A DNA stretch of 64,000 nucleotides, from NCBI RefSeq assembly GCF_000302595.1, contig NZ_JH947127.1:787501-851500 (forward strand), written 5' to 3'. Of this stretch, positions 17,047 through 25,107 are shown piece after piece. The first letter of the stretch is position 1, and every line of letters begins with the position of its first letter. The stretch comes from Pedobacter arcticus A12. GTDB taxonomy: Bacteria; Bacteroidota; Bacteroidia; Sphingobacteriales; Sphingobacteriaceae. Made by a program: the position numbers and the translations under genes. The notes beneath the pieces were generated by a model. It saw only the letters and a list, made by a program, of their open reading frames with translations. It did not search any database and was not told where the DNA came from.

Positions 17047-18396
17047 TTAGTTTAATAATGATTTGATGTTTCCGTTTGATTTTATTAATTGAATTTCTGC
17101 CAATTTGTAATTTAACAAAGCTTGCGTATAGCTATTCTGTGCTTTGGTAAGCGAGTTTTCCGCATCTAGCAAATCTGTTAAAGTGGCTAATCCGTTTCTG
17201 TAATTATTTTCTGTACTTCTGTAAATTTCTTGTGCTAAACGCTGATTTTCTCGCTGAGAACCAATGGTGTTCACATTGTTTTTAATCTGAATTTTGGCGT
17301 TGCTATAAGCTAAATTTAAGGCTTGCTTTGTGTTTCTGATGTCTTCGTTTATTTTTCTAATTTCCACATCTGCCTTGTTAACTCTTGATCTTCTGGCAAA
17401 ACCATCAAAAATTGGAATTTTCAGGGTTAAACCAATAGAAGAAGCATCAAACCAATTTGCCGTACTGTTGCTTTTGTATAAATCAAACTTATCACTAATA
17501 CCTGAGTAGGCGTAATTTGCATTAAAAGACAATTGCGGAAAATACTCTGCTTGGTTTGCCTTCTTTTGAAAACCTAAAAGTTCTTTTTGTTTGTTAATCA
17601 ATTTAAACTGTGTCAAAAACTCGGTATCAAGGCTATCTGCAACAGCAAGTGCATCATTACTGATTTTAGTCAATTCTATTTTAGGAATTTGGATTTCATT
17701 ATTGATGGGCATACCCATGTAATACTTCAAAGCATTTTCTTGCTGTGTTACGGCATTCAACAATTCGGTACGTTGATTTTTGGTATTGGTTAAACTTACT
17801 TTTACCCTATCCACATCAATTTTTTTAGCCAAACCATTATCATACTGTGTTCCGATAATTCTCTGTGTAGTTTGTAAAGATTTCAAGTTAGAGTCGATTA
17901 CGGCAATTTGCTCTCTGGTTACCAAAACTTGATAGTAAGCAGTGGCAACTTGCTGCAAAATATTCTCTTCGCTTAAATCTGCGTTAAGCTTGTAATACTC
18001 CTCTCCACTTTTTGCAGCTTTTAATCCGGTAAAAACCGATTGATTAAAAATCTGCTGACTTGCCTGCACTTGTATTGCCGAATTCCATTTTTGCCCAAAG
18101 GCCACCAAAATAGTTTCACCAGGCTTACCTATTATTTCTCCAGGCAATGGGCTTTTTTGTATAATCAAATTATCAGTTAAAGTACCTGTTGCGTTAATCT
18201 GCGGTAAAGCCTGCGCTCTAATTTCCTGCGTATCATACTTACCGCCTTCCATGCTTAACCTAGCTTTTCTTAGCGTTTCGCTGTTTTCCATCGCGTAGGT
18301 TAAAGCATCTTTTAAAGTGAGTACTTGTTGTGCTTTGGCGATTTCTGCTACCGATATTCCTATCAGTATGAACAGCATCATTTTTATTGATTTCAT
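17047..18396 (-). CDS. TolC family outer-membrane efflux channel
   Basis: The 449-residue protein has a signal peptide (residues 1-22, ending AKAQ) and the two OEP repeats of the TolC family: LTLKDALTYAMENSETLRKARL near the N-terminus and the repeat with long helices (AEIRKINEDIRNTKQAL...) near the C-terminus, including GLATLTDLLDAENSLTKAQNSY. It provides the outer-membrane duct for the RND pump encoded downstream, only 4 bp before the adaptor start. No lipoprotein cysteine was seen. Confidence 0.94.
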   Translation of the reverse strand: MKSIKMMLFILIGISVAEIAKAQQVLTLKDALTYAMENSETLRKARLSMEGGKYDTQEIRAQALPQINATGTLTDNLIIQKSPLPGEIIGKPGETILVAFGQKWNSAIQVQASQQIFNQSVFTGLKAAKSGEEYYKLNADLSEENILQQVATAYYQVLVTREQIAVIDSNLKSLQTTQRIIGTQYDNGLAKKIDVDRVKVSLTNTKNQRTELLNAVTQQENALKYYMGMPINNEIQIPKIELTKISNDALAVADSLDTEFLTQFKLINKQKELLGFQKKANQAEYFPQLSFNANYAYSGISDKFDLYKSNSTANWFDASSIGLTLKIPIFDGFARRSRVNKADVEIRKINEDIRNTKQALNLAYSNAKIQIKNNVNTIGSQRENQRLAQEIYRSTENNYRNGLATLTDLLDAENSLTKAQNSYTQALLNYKLAEIQLIKSNGNIKSLLN

Positions 18397-18410
18397 CTTA
18401 TTTTTCTATT

Positions 18411-19019
18411 TTATTGTATTGCTATTAATTGTTTTCCTTTTATACTGCAAATGGAGTTTAAATAAAGTGAGGTTAGTTTATAGATGATTTTTTGAACGTT
18501 AAAAGCTACCAAAGGATAGGCTTTTTCATCAAAAGCAGAAACCAGTTGGTTTAGCCTAACTTGGGCAACAAAATCTGTTTCTATATCTTCTCTGTACAAT
18601 CCCTCTGTTTTTCCTCTTTCCAGATTCTCCTTAATTACTTCTAACATACAGCTATGGCGGTGATTTAAAAACTGCTCAGCTAATTCTGGAAAATACTTTT
18701 CAACTTCAAAAATTACGTTGGGTTTTAAATCTTTAAAAACCGAATAAAGTGCTTTCGCATTTAACACAACCTCGTCTACAGCATTGGTGGCTTTATCTTT
18801 TAGTTTCGCCATTTCTGCCACATGCTGGTCCAACAAATCGCCCATAATTAAGTGCACCAATTCATTCTTATCTTTATAATAAGTGTACAAAGTCTTTTTT
18901 GAAATCCCTAAATGCTTACAGAGATCGTCCATTGTTATACTTTTAACACCAAAGAAAAAGAAAAGCTCACGGGCTTTCTCTAAAATCCTAGTCTCCATTT
19001 CAATTTCTTTTAAGTCCAT
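18411..19019 (-). CDS. TetR family regulator, second in the efflux operon
   Basis: A 202-residue TetR-type repressor with the HTH at residues about 28-58 (SITMDDLCKHLGISKKTLYTYYKDK) and a helical ligand/dimer domain. The ATG at 19019 makes a 20-bp overlap with the preceding TetR gene. A second ATG at 18998, giving METRILEK, lies just after that gene's stop and is an equally credible start. It precedes the TolC gene by 14 bp, so it belongs to the efflux operon and probably represses it. It is less similar to the other two local TetR proteins, which share a SKA-LYYYFPDK recognition helix. Confidence 0.9.
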   Translation of the reverse strand: MDLKEIEMETRILEKARELFFFFGVKSITMDDLCKHLGISKKTLYTYYKDKNELVHLIMGDLLDQHVAEMAKLKDKATNAVDEVVLNAKALYSVFKDLKPNVIFEVEKYFPELAEQFLNHRHSCMLEVIKENLERGKTEGLYREDIETDFVAQVRLNQLVSAFDEKAYPLVAFNVQKIIYKLTSLYLNSICSIKGKQLIAIQ

Positions 19020-19611
19020 CGCAAAAAATCGAGATTATACGTTCGCTTTTAATCTTAATACCATCAAACAAAGCTTCAGAAGGGAACAAACTTTTATTAC
19101 GCACATGAACTTCTGCAATCCAAATACCTACCAAAACATCTATGAACAGTTGCGCCGTTTCTTGTATTTCTATTTTTTTAACCAAACCGTTTTCCACAAA
19201 ACGTTTGATATATTTTGATACAAATTCTATCTCCTTTTGTTTTAAATCATCTAACAACAGCTTAAATTTCGGGTCACTGGTATTGATATCACTTTGCCCA
19301 TCGCCTATATGCATCATAAAATACTTATAGCCAAAACCAATTCTTACCGCAGATAAATCTTTTAAACCCCGTTCAAAATCGTTGCTACTTTCTAAAACTT
19401 GTTTTTGCTTTTCTATAAAATCAGTAAGGATATTCTCGCCGACTGAAAGCACTAGCGCAGTTTTATCTGGAAAATAATAGTATAGAGACGCCTTAGACAT
19501 GAGTAAATCATCGGCTATTTCTGTCATGGTAGTTTTAGCAACACCAAAGTGAGAGAACCGCTTTAACGCAGCCTCTAAAATTTGTTCTTGCTTTTGATCT
19601 ATTAAACTCAC
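19000..19611 (-). CDS. TetR family regulator, first in the efflux operon
   Basis: A 203-residue TetR-type regulator: DQKQEQILEAALKRFSHFG, then the HTH TTMTEIADDLLMSKASLYYYFPDK (about 27-50), and a C-terminal helical domain. It is first in the run TetR-TetR-TolC-adaptor-RND and overlaps the next gene, so the transcription unit encodes two regulators of its own. Its DNA-binding region closely resembles that of the third TetR at 19726-20331, which suggests a local duplication. Its inducer is unknown. Confidence 0.92.
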   Translation of the reverse strand: MSLIDQKQEQILEAALKRFSHFGVAKTTMTEIADDLLMSKASLYYYFPDKTALVLSVGENILTDFIEKQKQVLESSNDFERGLKDLSAVRIGFGYKYFMMHIGDGQSDINTSDPKFKLLLDDLKQKEIEFVSKYIKRFVENGLVKKIEIQETAQLFIDVLVGIWIAEVHVRNKSLFPSEALFDGIKIKSERIISIFCDGLKRN

Positions 19612-19631
19612 AATCTGAACTCTAAACTTTC

Positions 19632-19654
19632 TGACTTTTTAAATTAATTAGTCA
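19632..19654 (-). promoter_or_regulatory. Candidate TetR operator upstream of the efflux operon
   Basis: TGACT (19632-19636) and AGTCA (19650-19654) form an interrupted inverted repeat of 23 bp, about 20-40 bp upstream of the first TetR start. The size is typical of TetR operators. The half-sites are short, so this is only a candidate. Confidence 0.4.
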
Positions 19655-19725
19655 AATGTACAACAAGTTTTTATTTTGAGTAGCAAAGAACAACTCTTAT
19701 TTTATAAATGACATTTAGTTGATAT

Positions 19726-20331
19726 TTATTTCTCTAGACCTTTGAGAAAAATAGACATGATATCTTTTTGGCGGTTGGAAATCATATTTAAAAAATCTTT
19801 ATCGATACCAAACTGTACCTGTGCAGTATTGATATAAATTATTCTGACCCCTAAAATGGCATCAAAAAGCAGTTTTGCTATATATTCTATATCCTTAACC
19901 TGATAATTCCCCGCATTTATACCAATTTGGATTATATTTTTGATATGCCCAATCTCAGACTCATTAGACTTATTTAACAACTTTTTTAATACCTGATATT
20001 TTTCAGCGTTTAAAAATTTATTAAAATCTAGAATGGGAAAATATTTTTCCAAAAAACTTTTACGAGCCTCGATGTAAATTTTTATCGCTGATTCTGGCGT
20101 TTTGGCATCTTGCAACGCTTTATCTATAACTTCAGTAATTTCTGCAAACACCTGTTCAAGTACCGCGGCGTACAAACTTAACTTATCCGGAAAGTAATAG
20201 TACAACAAAGCTTTAGAGAAATTAAGGTCGCCGGCAATTTCATTCATCGTGGTTTTGTTTAAACCAAAATGAGCAAATCGCTTTAATGCTGCGTCAATAA
20301 TTTGTTCTCTTTTTTGATCCTGCTGATCCAT
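19726..20331 (-). CDS. TetR family regulator, separate unit
   Basis: A 201-residue TetR protein. I start it at ATG 20331 (MDQQDQKREQIIDAALKRF); the longer frame to 20442 adds 37 unlikely residues and runs into the divergent crtZ gene. HTH: KTTMNEIAGDLNFSKALLYYYFPDK. It is close in sequence to the regulator at 19000-19611 in the DNA-binding part, so the two may share operators. It stands between the efflux operon and crtZ and could regulate either; nothing in the sequence decides this. Confidence 0.9.
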   Translation of the reverse strand: MDQQDQKREQIIDAALKRFAHFGLNKTTMNEIAGDLNFSKALLYYYFPDKLSLYAAVLEQVFAEITEVIDKALQDAKTPESAIKIYIEARKSFLEKYFPILDFNKFLNAEKYQVLKKLLNKSNESEIGHIKNIIQIGINAGNYQVKDIEYIAKLLFDAILGVRIIYINTAQVQFGIDKDFLNMISNRQKDIMSIFLKGLEK

Positions 20332-20401
20332 TATCTGTAAATTTGGAATATTTTTAGCTAAAATAAGGATAAGGAATGAATTGCAGTAAATTTGAAAAAT
20401 T

Positions 20402-20839
20402 ATGGAATGGTATTTTGCCCTATTAGCTGTTATTTCGACCATTGCTGGGATGGAAACCTTATCCTGGGCAATCCATAAATATTTATTTCACGGTGCGTTA
20501 TGGTTTATACATAAAACGCACCACCAAGAAAGGCATGGCTTTTTTGAGTTTAACGATATTTTTAGCCTAGGTTTTGCAACGTTAGCACTTGCACTTATGT
20601 GGGCTGGTCACGAAAATCTAGACTATAAGTTTTGGATTGGCACTGGTATTTCTATTTATGGTATCATCTATTTTATTTTTCACGACTGGTTTATCCATAA
20701 TCGATTAAAGGCTTTTAAATCCAACAGCAGATATTTAAAAGGGATAAGAAGAGCTCATAAAATGCATCATAAAACCACACAAAAAGATGGATCTAAAGAG
20801 TTTGGCTTGTTGGTGGCTAGTAAAAAGTATTTTAAATAG
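20402..20839 (+). CDS. crtZ: Beta-carotene hydroxylase-type fatty acid hydroxylase (CrtZ-like)
   Basis: A 145-residue membrane di-iron hydroxylase with the expected histidine clusters: HKYLFH (about 26-31), HKTHHQERH (about 39-47), HDWFIH (about 98-103) and HKMHH (about 118-122), with hydrophobic helices at about 5-20 and 52-90. CrtZ adds 3-hydroxyls to the beta-ionone rings of carotenoids, giving zeaxanthin, the usual yellow pigment of these bacteria. No other carotenoid genes are in the window. TAAATTTG at 20387-20394 would place transcription start almost at the ATG, so the mRNA may be nearly leaderless (weak inference, no clear -33). Confidence 0.9.
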   Translation: MEWYFALLAVISTIAGMETLSWAIHKYLFHGALWFIHKTHHQERHGFFEFNDIFSLGFATLALALMWAGHENLDYKFWIGTGISIYGIIYFIFHDWFIHNRLKAFKSNSRYLKGIRRAHKMHHKTTQKDGSKEFGLLVASKKYFK

Positions 20840-21025
20840 TAATTTTGAATTTTTGAATGCCCGAGGGAAGAACTGATAGAATTACTTGATTGGCTATAAA
20901 AGTATTGATTCATCAAAAACTCTAGCGCATTCATTTTTCAAATATCATCTTCACTTATTGTAGATTGTTCAATAACTAAAAACATTCACTCATTCAAAAT
21001 TCTATCACTCTATCATTAAAAAACG

Positions 21026-22039
21026 ATGTTACAGACACACGAAAACGCTTCTTTAAAAAACTTCAACACATTTGGCATTGAGGCTTATGCCCGATATTTT
21101 GTAGAGATAAACCATAAAGAAGAGTTACAGGAATTGTTTACTGATGCGAAATGGCATAAAATTCAATGTTTGGTTTTAGGTGGCGGAAGTAATATGCTAT
21201 TCACACAGAATTTTGACGGATTGGTCATCAAGATCAATATCCGCGGTATTGAACACCGAATTAACCACGATGAGGTAATTGTAGAAGCTGGAGCAGGCGA
21301 AATCTGGAATAATTTTGTGAATTACTGTGTGAGCTGGGGTTTTGCGGGTGTAGAAAACTTAAGTTTAATTCCAGGATCCGTTGGTGCCTCTCCTATCCAA
21401 AACATTGGTGCCTATGGTGTTGAGCTAAAGGATGTTTTTGAAAGTTGCGAAGCATTTGAAATTTCAACAGGTAATTTTGTTAGCTTTAACAATACCGATT
21501 GCAAATTTGGGTATCGCGAAAGTGTATTCAAACAAGATAAAAAAGGGCAGTACATTGTTTGTAACGTAAAATTCAAACTTTCTACCAAAGAGCACATCAA
21601 TATCAGTTATGGTGCCATTACTGCAGAGCTTGAGAAAAATGGAATTACCCAACCAAGTATAAAAGATGTTAGTAAAGTAGTGTCAGAAATTAGGGTTTCA
21701 AAATTGCCGGATCCATCTACAATTGGCAACGCAGGTTCCTTTTTTAAAAACCCAGTGATTGAGCAACAAGTTTTCGATAAAATCCACAAACAATTCCCCA
21801 ACATTGTTCACTTCGTTGTCGACAAAGGAATTAAGCTGGCTGCCGGTTGGCTAATTGAGCAATGTGATTGGAAAGGTAAAGTTGTGGGAGAAACTGGTAC
21901 TTGGAAAAATCAGGCCTTAGTTTTGGTAAATCACGGAAAAGCAACCGGACAAGAAGTGTACAATTTATCAGAAAACATCATAGAATCTGTTGAACAAAAA
22001 TTTGGAGTTCGATTAGAACGTGAAGTAAATATTTTTTAA
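21026..22039 (+). CDS. murB: UDP-N-acetylmuramate dehydrogenase
   Basis: A 337-residue FAD enzyme that reduces UDP-GlcNAc-enolpyruvate to UDP-MurNAc in peptidoglycan precursor synthesis. It is of the E. coli type I class: NTFGIEAYARYF at the start, LGGGSNMLF (about 50-58), LIPGSVGASPIQNIGAYGVE (about 114-133), the Tyr loop in FGYRESVFK (about 157-165), GNAGSFFKNPVI (about 235-246) and the C-terminal VVGETGTWKNQALVLVNHG. The length matches E. coli MurB (342). It is a single gene, ended by a clear terminator. Confidence 0.96.
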   Translation: MLQTHENASLKNFNTFGIEAYARYFVEINHKEELQELFTDAKWHKIQCLVLGGGSNMLFTQNFDGLVIKINIRGIEHRINHDEVIVEAGAGEIWNNFVNYCVSWGFAGVENLSLIPGSVGASPIQNIGAYGVELKDVFESCEAFEISTGNFVSFNNTDCKFGYRESVFKQDKKGQYIVCNVKFKLSTKEHINISYGAITAELEKNGITQPSIKDVSKVVSEIRVSKLPDPSTIGNAGSFFKNPVIEQQVFDKIHKQFPNIVHFVVDKGIKLAAGWLIEQCDWKGKVVGETGTWKNQALVLVNHGKATGQEVYNLSENIIESVEQKFGVRLEREVNIF

Positions 22040-22060
22040 ACCGTTTGATAAAACAGTATG

Positions 22061-22096
22061 AAAAACCATTCTTACAATGTAAGAGTGGTTTTTTTG
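22061..22096 (+). terminator. Terminator of murB
   Basis: AACCATTCTTAC and GTAAGAGTGGTT pair with one mismatch around a short loop (about 22064-22090) and are followed by TTTTTT. It lies about 25 bp after the murB stop. Confidence 0.85.
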
Positions 22097-22138
22097 GTTT
22101 TATTAAATAGTTACTTAGAGTTCTTACAACTTTTTGGC

Positions 22139-22211
22139 TCAAATTTTGTTTAACTATTTTCAATAAAAGTTAAACAAAATTTGATGTTACAACATTTGTT
22201 CCGTAGTTTTG
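22139..22211 (+). promoter_or_regulatory. ECF sigma gene promoter overlapped by a perfect 17-bp inverted repeat
   Basis: TCAAATTTTGTTTAACT (22139-22155) and AGTTAAACAAAATTTGA (22168-22184) are exact reverse complements, 12 bp apart. The right arm contains TTTG (22180-22183), which lies 20 bp before TAGTTTTG (22204-22211), an exact TAnnTTTG box. The repeat thus covers the -33 element of the promoter of the sigma factor gene at 22242. No T-run follows, so it is not a terminator; it looks like an operator. Confidence 0.65.
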
Positions 22212-22241
22212 TTGAAGTTTCACACATATTATCTAAGCAAA

Positions 22242-22760
22242 ATGACACAGATAGAATTCAGCACTTTAGTAGTGCGTCAATCATCATCATTAAAAACTTA
22301 TGCTTTGCGATTCACCCGCGACATGGAGGATGCTAATGATTTGGTCCAAGAAACTTTATTGAAAGCCGTCACTTATCGCAACAATTTTAAAGAGGGGACA
22401 AACATTAACGGTTGGTTATACACCATTATGAAAAACACTTTTATCAATGGGTACCGTAAGTTCGTTAAAACAGCTGCTATCATTACAAAAACAGACGAGA
22501 TTTCTTCTCAACAGCTTTCATTTAGTGCTTCCAGCAACAAAGCGGAGAATAAATTTATGATGGATGACATTCAGCAGGCTTTAAAAGCTTTGCCCCAAGA
22601 ATATTATATTCCCTTTACCATGTATTTTGAAGGCTATAAGTACCATGAAATAGCTGGTGATTTAGATATCCCAATTGGAACGGTCAAAACCAGAATACAT
22701 GTGGCTCGGAAACTTTTGAAAAAAAGTCTGAACGTTTATAACTATAAGAATGTAGCATAG
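22242..22760 (+). CDS. ECF-type RNA polymerase sigma factor
   Basis: A 172-residue sigma-70 family ECF factor. ATG 22242 is preferred; the TTG at 22209 falls inside the -7 promoter box. Region 2 contains ALRFTRDMEDANDLVQETLLKA and NINGWLYTIMKNTFINGYRK (about 20-78). Region 4 contains LPQEYYIPFTMYFEGYKYHEIA and then IPIGTVKTRIHVARKLLKK (about 118-162). No anti-sigma gene is adjacent, which suggests transcriptional control rather than membrane sequestration, in line with the striking inverted repeat at its promoter. The regulon is unknown. Confidence 0.93.
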   Translation: MTQIEFSTLVVRQSSSLKTYALRFTRDMEDANDLVQETLLKAVTYRNNFKEGTNINGWLYTIMKNTFINGYRKFVKTAAIITKTDEISSQQLSFSASSNKAENKFMMDDIQQALKALPQEYYIPFTMYFEGYKYHEIAGDLDIPIGTVKTRIHVARKLLKKSLNVYNYKNVA

Positions 22761-22784
22761 GTTTAAAGCCTATGTGTGTTTCTA

Positions 22785-22828
22785 AAAAACAAAAAGAGAT
22801 TTGATTTTCAAGTCTCTTTTTGTTTTTA
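22785..22828. terminator. Bidirectional terminator between sigma gene and TlpA-like gene
   Basis: AAAAACAAAAAGAGA (22785-22799) and TCTCTTTTTGTTTTT (22813-22827) are perfectly complementary, giving A/T-rich tails on both sides. It can serve the two convergent genes; the stop codon of the minus-strand gene lies within the right arm. Confidence 0.75.
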
Positions 22829-24736
22829 ATTCCCGATAACAGGTGGGTTGCTTGCCAAATCTACCATAGTACTTATTTCATCTACTACACCAGCAGTATC
22901 GCCAGAAAATCCGACTACTTTAAATCTAATATTTCCACTTTTATCTAATATAAATTTTGTCGGAACTCCAGAAACCTCAAAAGCACTTACCACATCGTAT
23001 TTACTTTTGTCTTTTTCATTTTGCTTATCCATCAAAACATCGAAAGTGTAATTGTTGTCGGTAATGAATTTGCTTACAGCGTCTTTTCGCTTATCTCCGC
23101 TAGTACTTTCCCAAGTGTTTACAAAAACAAAAGCCACGCTCTTATTGCCCTTAAACTTATTGACCGCGATTTGCATCCCCGGAAAAGAAGCTTTACAAGG
23201 ACCGCACCATGTAGCCCAAAAATCTACAATCACTACTTTCCCCTTTAAAGACGCTAAGGAAACAGTTTCACCGTTTAAATTAGTGAGTGTAAATTCAGGA
23301 GCTTTGGTATTAATCATTTTAGAAATCATTTCGTTCCTTGCCTTTTCGTTGGATTGAAGTGTCAAATTATCTACAAGCGTTTTGTATTGTTCTTCCGTAT
23401 GACTTTTCAGATAAACATCCTTTAGTTGATCTTTCATTTTAGAGTTTGCTTTGTTATCACCAATAAGCATGATCAAAATCTTTTCCGCTTTACTAACTAA
23501 CTTATTTTCAACTAAGTATTGGATATATCTTTCATTATGTTCCGGCGATCCAAAGTTTCTCAGCTTCACTGCTTCTTCTTGATATTTTAAAGCTTCAACT
23601 ATTTTGCCTTGCTTGTTTAAAATGTACGCGTAAGTATCTGCATATTGGGCGTAGTTATTATTCAATATATCCTCTTTTTGTGAGGCAGACTGAGAACTTA
23701 GATACTCCTTATCAGTTCTTAATTCATTGATATAATCTAAAGATGCTTTTGAGAGCTTTTCGAGAGGATCGATATCAGTTTCCTTTTGAGCTGCTTCCCA
23801 AGCAACATTATTTAACATAGAGGGTGCATTTCCCTTGCTTTTCATTTTACTTAAAATTGGCAAAACTTTATCATAATCCTTATTAGTGGCATAAGTCAGT
23901 GCTAAATAAAAATTTAGTAAATCCTTATTGATTTTACTATCACTTTCTGCATTTAGTACTTGATAGTTAGCTTCCTTTTTTGCGAAGTCCTTTTCTCGAG
24001 AAAACTCCTGTAGTTTTTCATCTGAAGCAAAAACACCTTTTGGATATTGTGTTAAAATCAATGTCTTCAGCGAGTCGGCACTTTGTTTATCGTCTCTCGT
24101 TAAAACCCAATAAATTTTATTTTTGTCTGTTTCAGATTGATTGGAAAAGGATTCTAGCAGGATTCTTTTAATTTTATCGGCTTCTTCTTTCTTCCCGTTT
24201 CCAATTAAAATGCGATAATAGTTAATGTAAGATTGTTGGTTGTCCGTTGGATATAATTCCAGTTCTTTTTCCAGATTTTCCAAAGACTTTTCTTTATCAG
24301 CTTTAAGCCCAAATAAGTAATTCCCTAAACCGTCATACATCATGCTCATAGACGCATTGGCCGCCTTTAAGTCATTGGCATCCTTATTTTTGAGCTTATA
24401 AACGTATCCGTCTCCTTTGTCATCTTTATTATTTTTATTTTTAAATAAAACCGCAATTAACACAGCAGAATCTGGCACACTAAATTGAGATTTGTAGGTG
24501 TTATCAGGACGCTGCAATATTAAATCTTTCTGATAAAAATTCATTTTAGCCGTAACGTAAATTAAGTAACCATTCAAAGGATCAATACTTTTTACCTGAG
24601 GGATATACTTTAAAGTAATGTTTTGACCCGGAGCCGGCTTATCACTTGATAAAGCCAGACGATCGTTGTTTTGCGCAACTGCAAAAAAATCACACAGAGA
24701 AACACTTAGTAGTGTTATAAACAATATTTTTTTCAT
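22826..24736 (-). CDS. Large TlpA-like thiol-disulfide oxidoreductase with helical repeat region
   Basis: A 636-residue exported protein. A signal peptide (residues 1-21, ending AVAQ) is followed by a beta-rich domain of about 100 residues, then a long helical TPR-like section (about 130-460), and a C-terminal AhpC/TSA-thioredoxin domain (about 475-625) with TNLNGETVSLASLKGKVVIV and the active site DFWATWCGPCKASF (about 501-514). Such proteins in Bacteroidota act in the periplasm as TlpA/ResA-like thiol reductases, sometimes with roles in cofactor or glycan processing; the substrate is unknown. It is a single gene with a shared terminator. Confidence 0.88.
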   Translation of the reverse strand: MKKILFITLLSVSLCDFFAVAQNNDRLALSSDKPAPGQNITLKYIPQVKSIDPLNGYLIYVTAKMNFYQKDLILQRPDNTYKSQFSVPDSAVLIAVLFKNKNNKDDKGDGYVYKLKNKDANDLKAANASMSMMYDGLGNYLFGLKADKEKSLENLEKELELYPTDNQQSYINYYRILIGNGKKEEADKIKRILLESFSNQSETDKNKIYWVLTRDDKQSADSLKTLILTQYPKGVFASDEKLQEFSREKDFAKKEANYQVLNAESDSKINKDLLNFYLALTYATNKDYDKVLPILSKMKSKGNAPSMLNNVAWEAAQKETDIDPLEKLSKASLDYINELRTDKEYLSSQSASQKEDILNNNYAQYADTYAYILNKQGKIVEALKYQEEAVKLRNFGSPEHNERYIQYLVENKLVSKAEKILIMLIGDNKANSKMKDQLKDVYLKSHTEEQYKTLVDNLTLQSNEKARNEMISKMINTKAPEFTLTNLNGETVSLASLKGKVVIVDFWATWCGPCKASFPGMQIAVNKFKGNKSVAFVFVNTWESTSGDKRKDAVSKFITDNNYTFDVLMDKQNEKDKSKYDVVSAFEVSGVPTKFILDKSGNIRFKVVGFSGDTAGVVDEISTMVDLASNPPVIGN

Positions 24737-24918
24737 AAAGTAGGGTTTGTTAATGTAAAGTAAATTTAAGTAATCCGAATTTAAAATCCTATACTTATTT
24801 TGATAGAGAGTTTAACCTGGCGACATACGAATTTATTTGGAGGGAAACCTGTTTTTGCGCTAACGGGCGAGGGTAATCGCGAGATTATCGTCTTGTTGTT
24901 CAAATAATAACCTCAATA
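24737..24918. other. Spacer upstream of the small gene
   Basis: Nothing convincing beyond AT-rich DNA and a short GC-richer stretch (about 24845-24890, with gcgctaacgggcgagggtaatcgcgagatt). It must hold the promoter of the TlpA-like gene on the minus strand and, if real, that of the small gene at 24919. Confidence 0.4.
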
Positions 24919-25095
24919 ATGAACAGTACCTACATAGCATTAAATGAATGCTTTTACTTTGCTTATGATAGAGTTGAAAGTAATACTTACTACAACTTTG
25001 TTGGCTATTTAGAAATTCCAATTGAAGTACTTAAAACAATGACACCGGGAGCAGTGCGTGATTTTTTTAATCGCAGTGATTTTTACAGTATGTGA
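24919..25095 (+). CDS. Small protein of 58 residues
   Basis: An intact ATG-to-TGA frame in an otherwise gene-free gap. The product reads MNSTYIALNECFYFAYDRVE, continues with aromatic-rich SNTYYNFVGYLEIPIEVLK and ends with RDFFNRSDFYSM. It has no signal peptide or membrane helix. The regular amphipathic composition, acidic and aromatic residues and lack of rare codons look like a real globular peptide, unlike shadow frames. It is convergent with folE and ends 12 bp before it. I do not recognise a family. A short leader with AAATAATAACC precedes the ATG, without a strong Shine-Dalgarno, as is common in Bacteroidota. Confidence 0.55.
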   Translation: MNSTYIALNECFYFAYDRVESNTYYNFVGYLEIPIEVLKTMTPGAVRDFFNRSDFYSM

Positions 25096-25107
25096 CATGG
25101 CTGATTT

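Noticed and set aside
20332-20442. N-terminal extension of the third TetR
   Set aside because: It would overlap the divergent crtZ start, and the added residues do not fit TetR N-termini.
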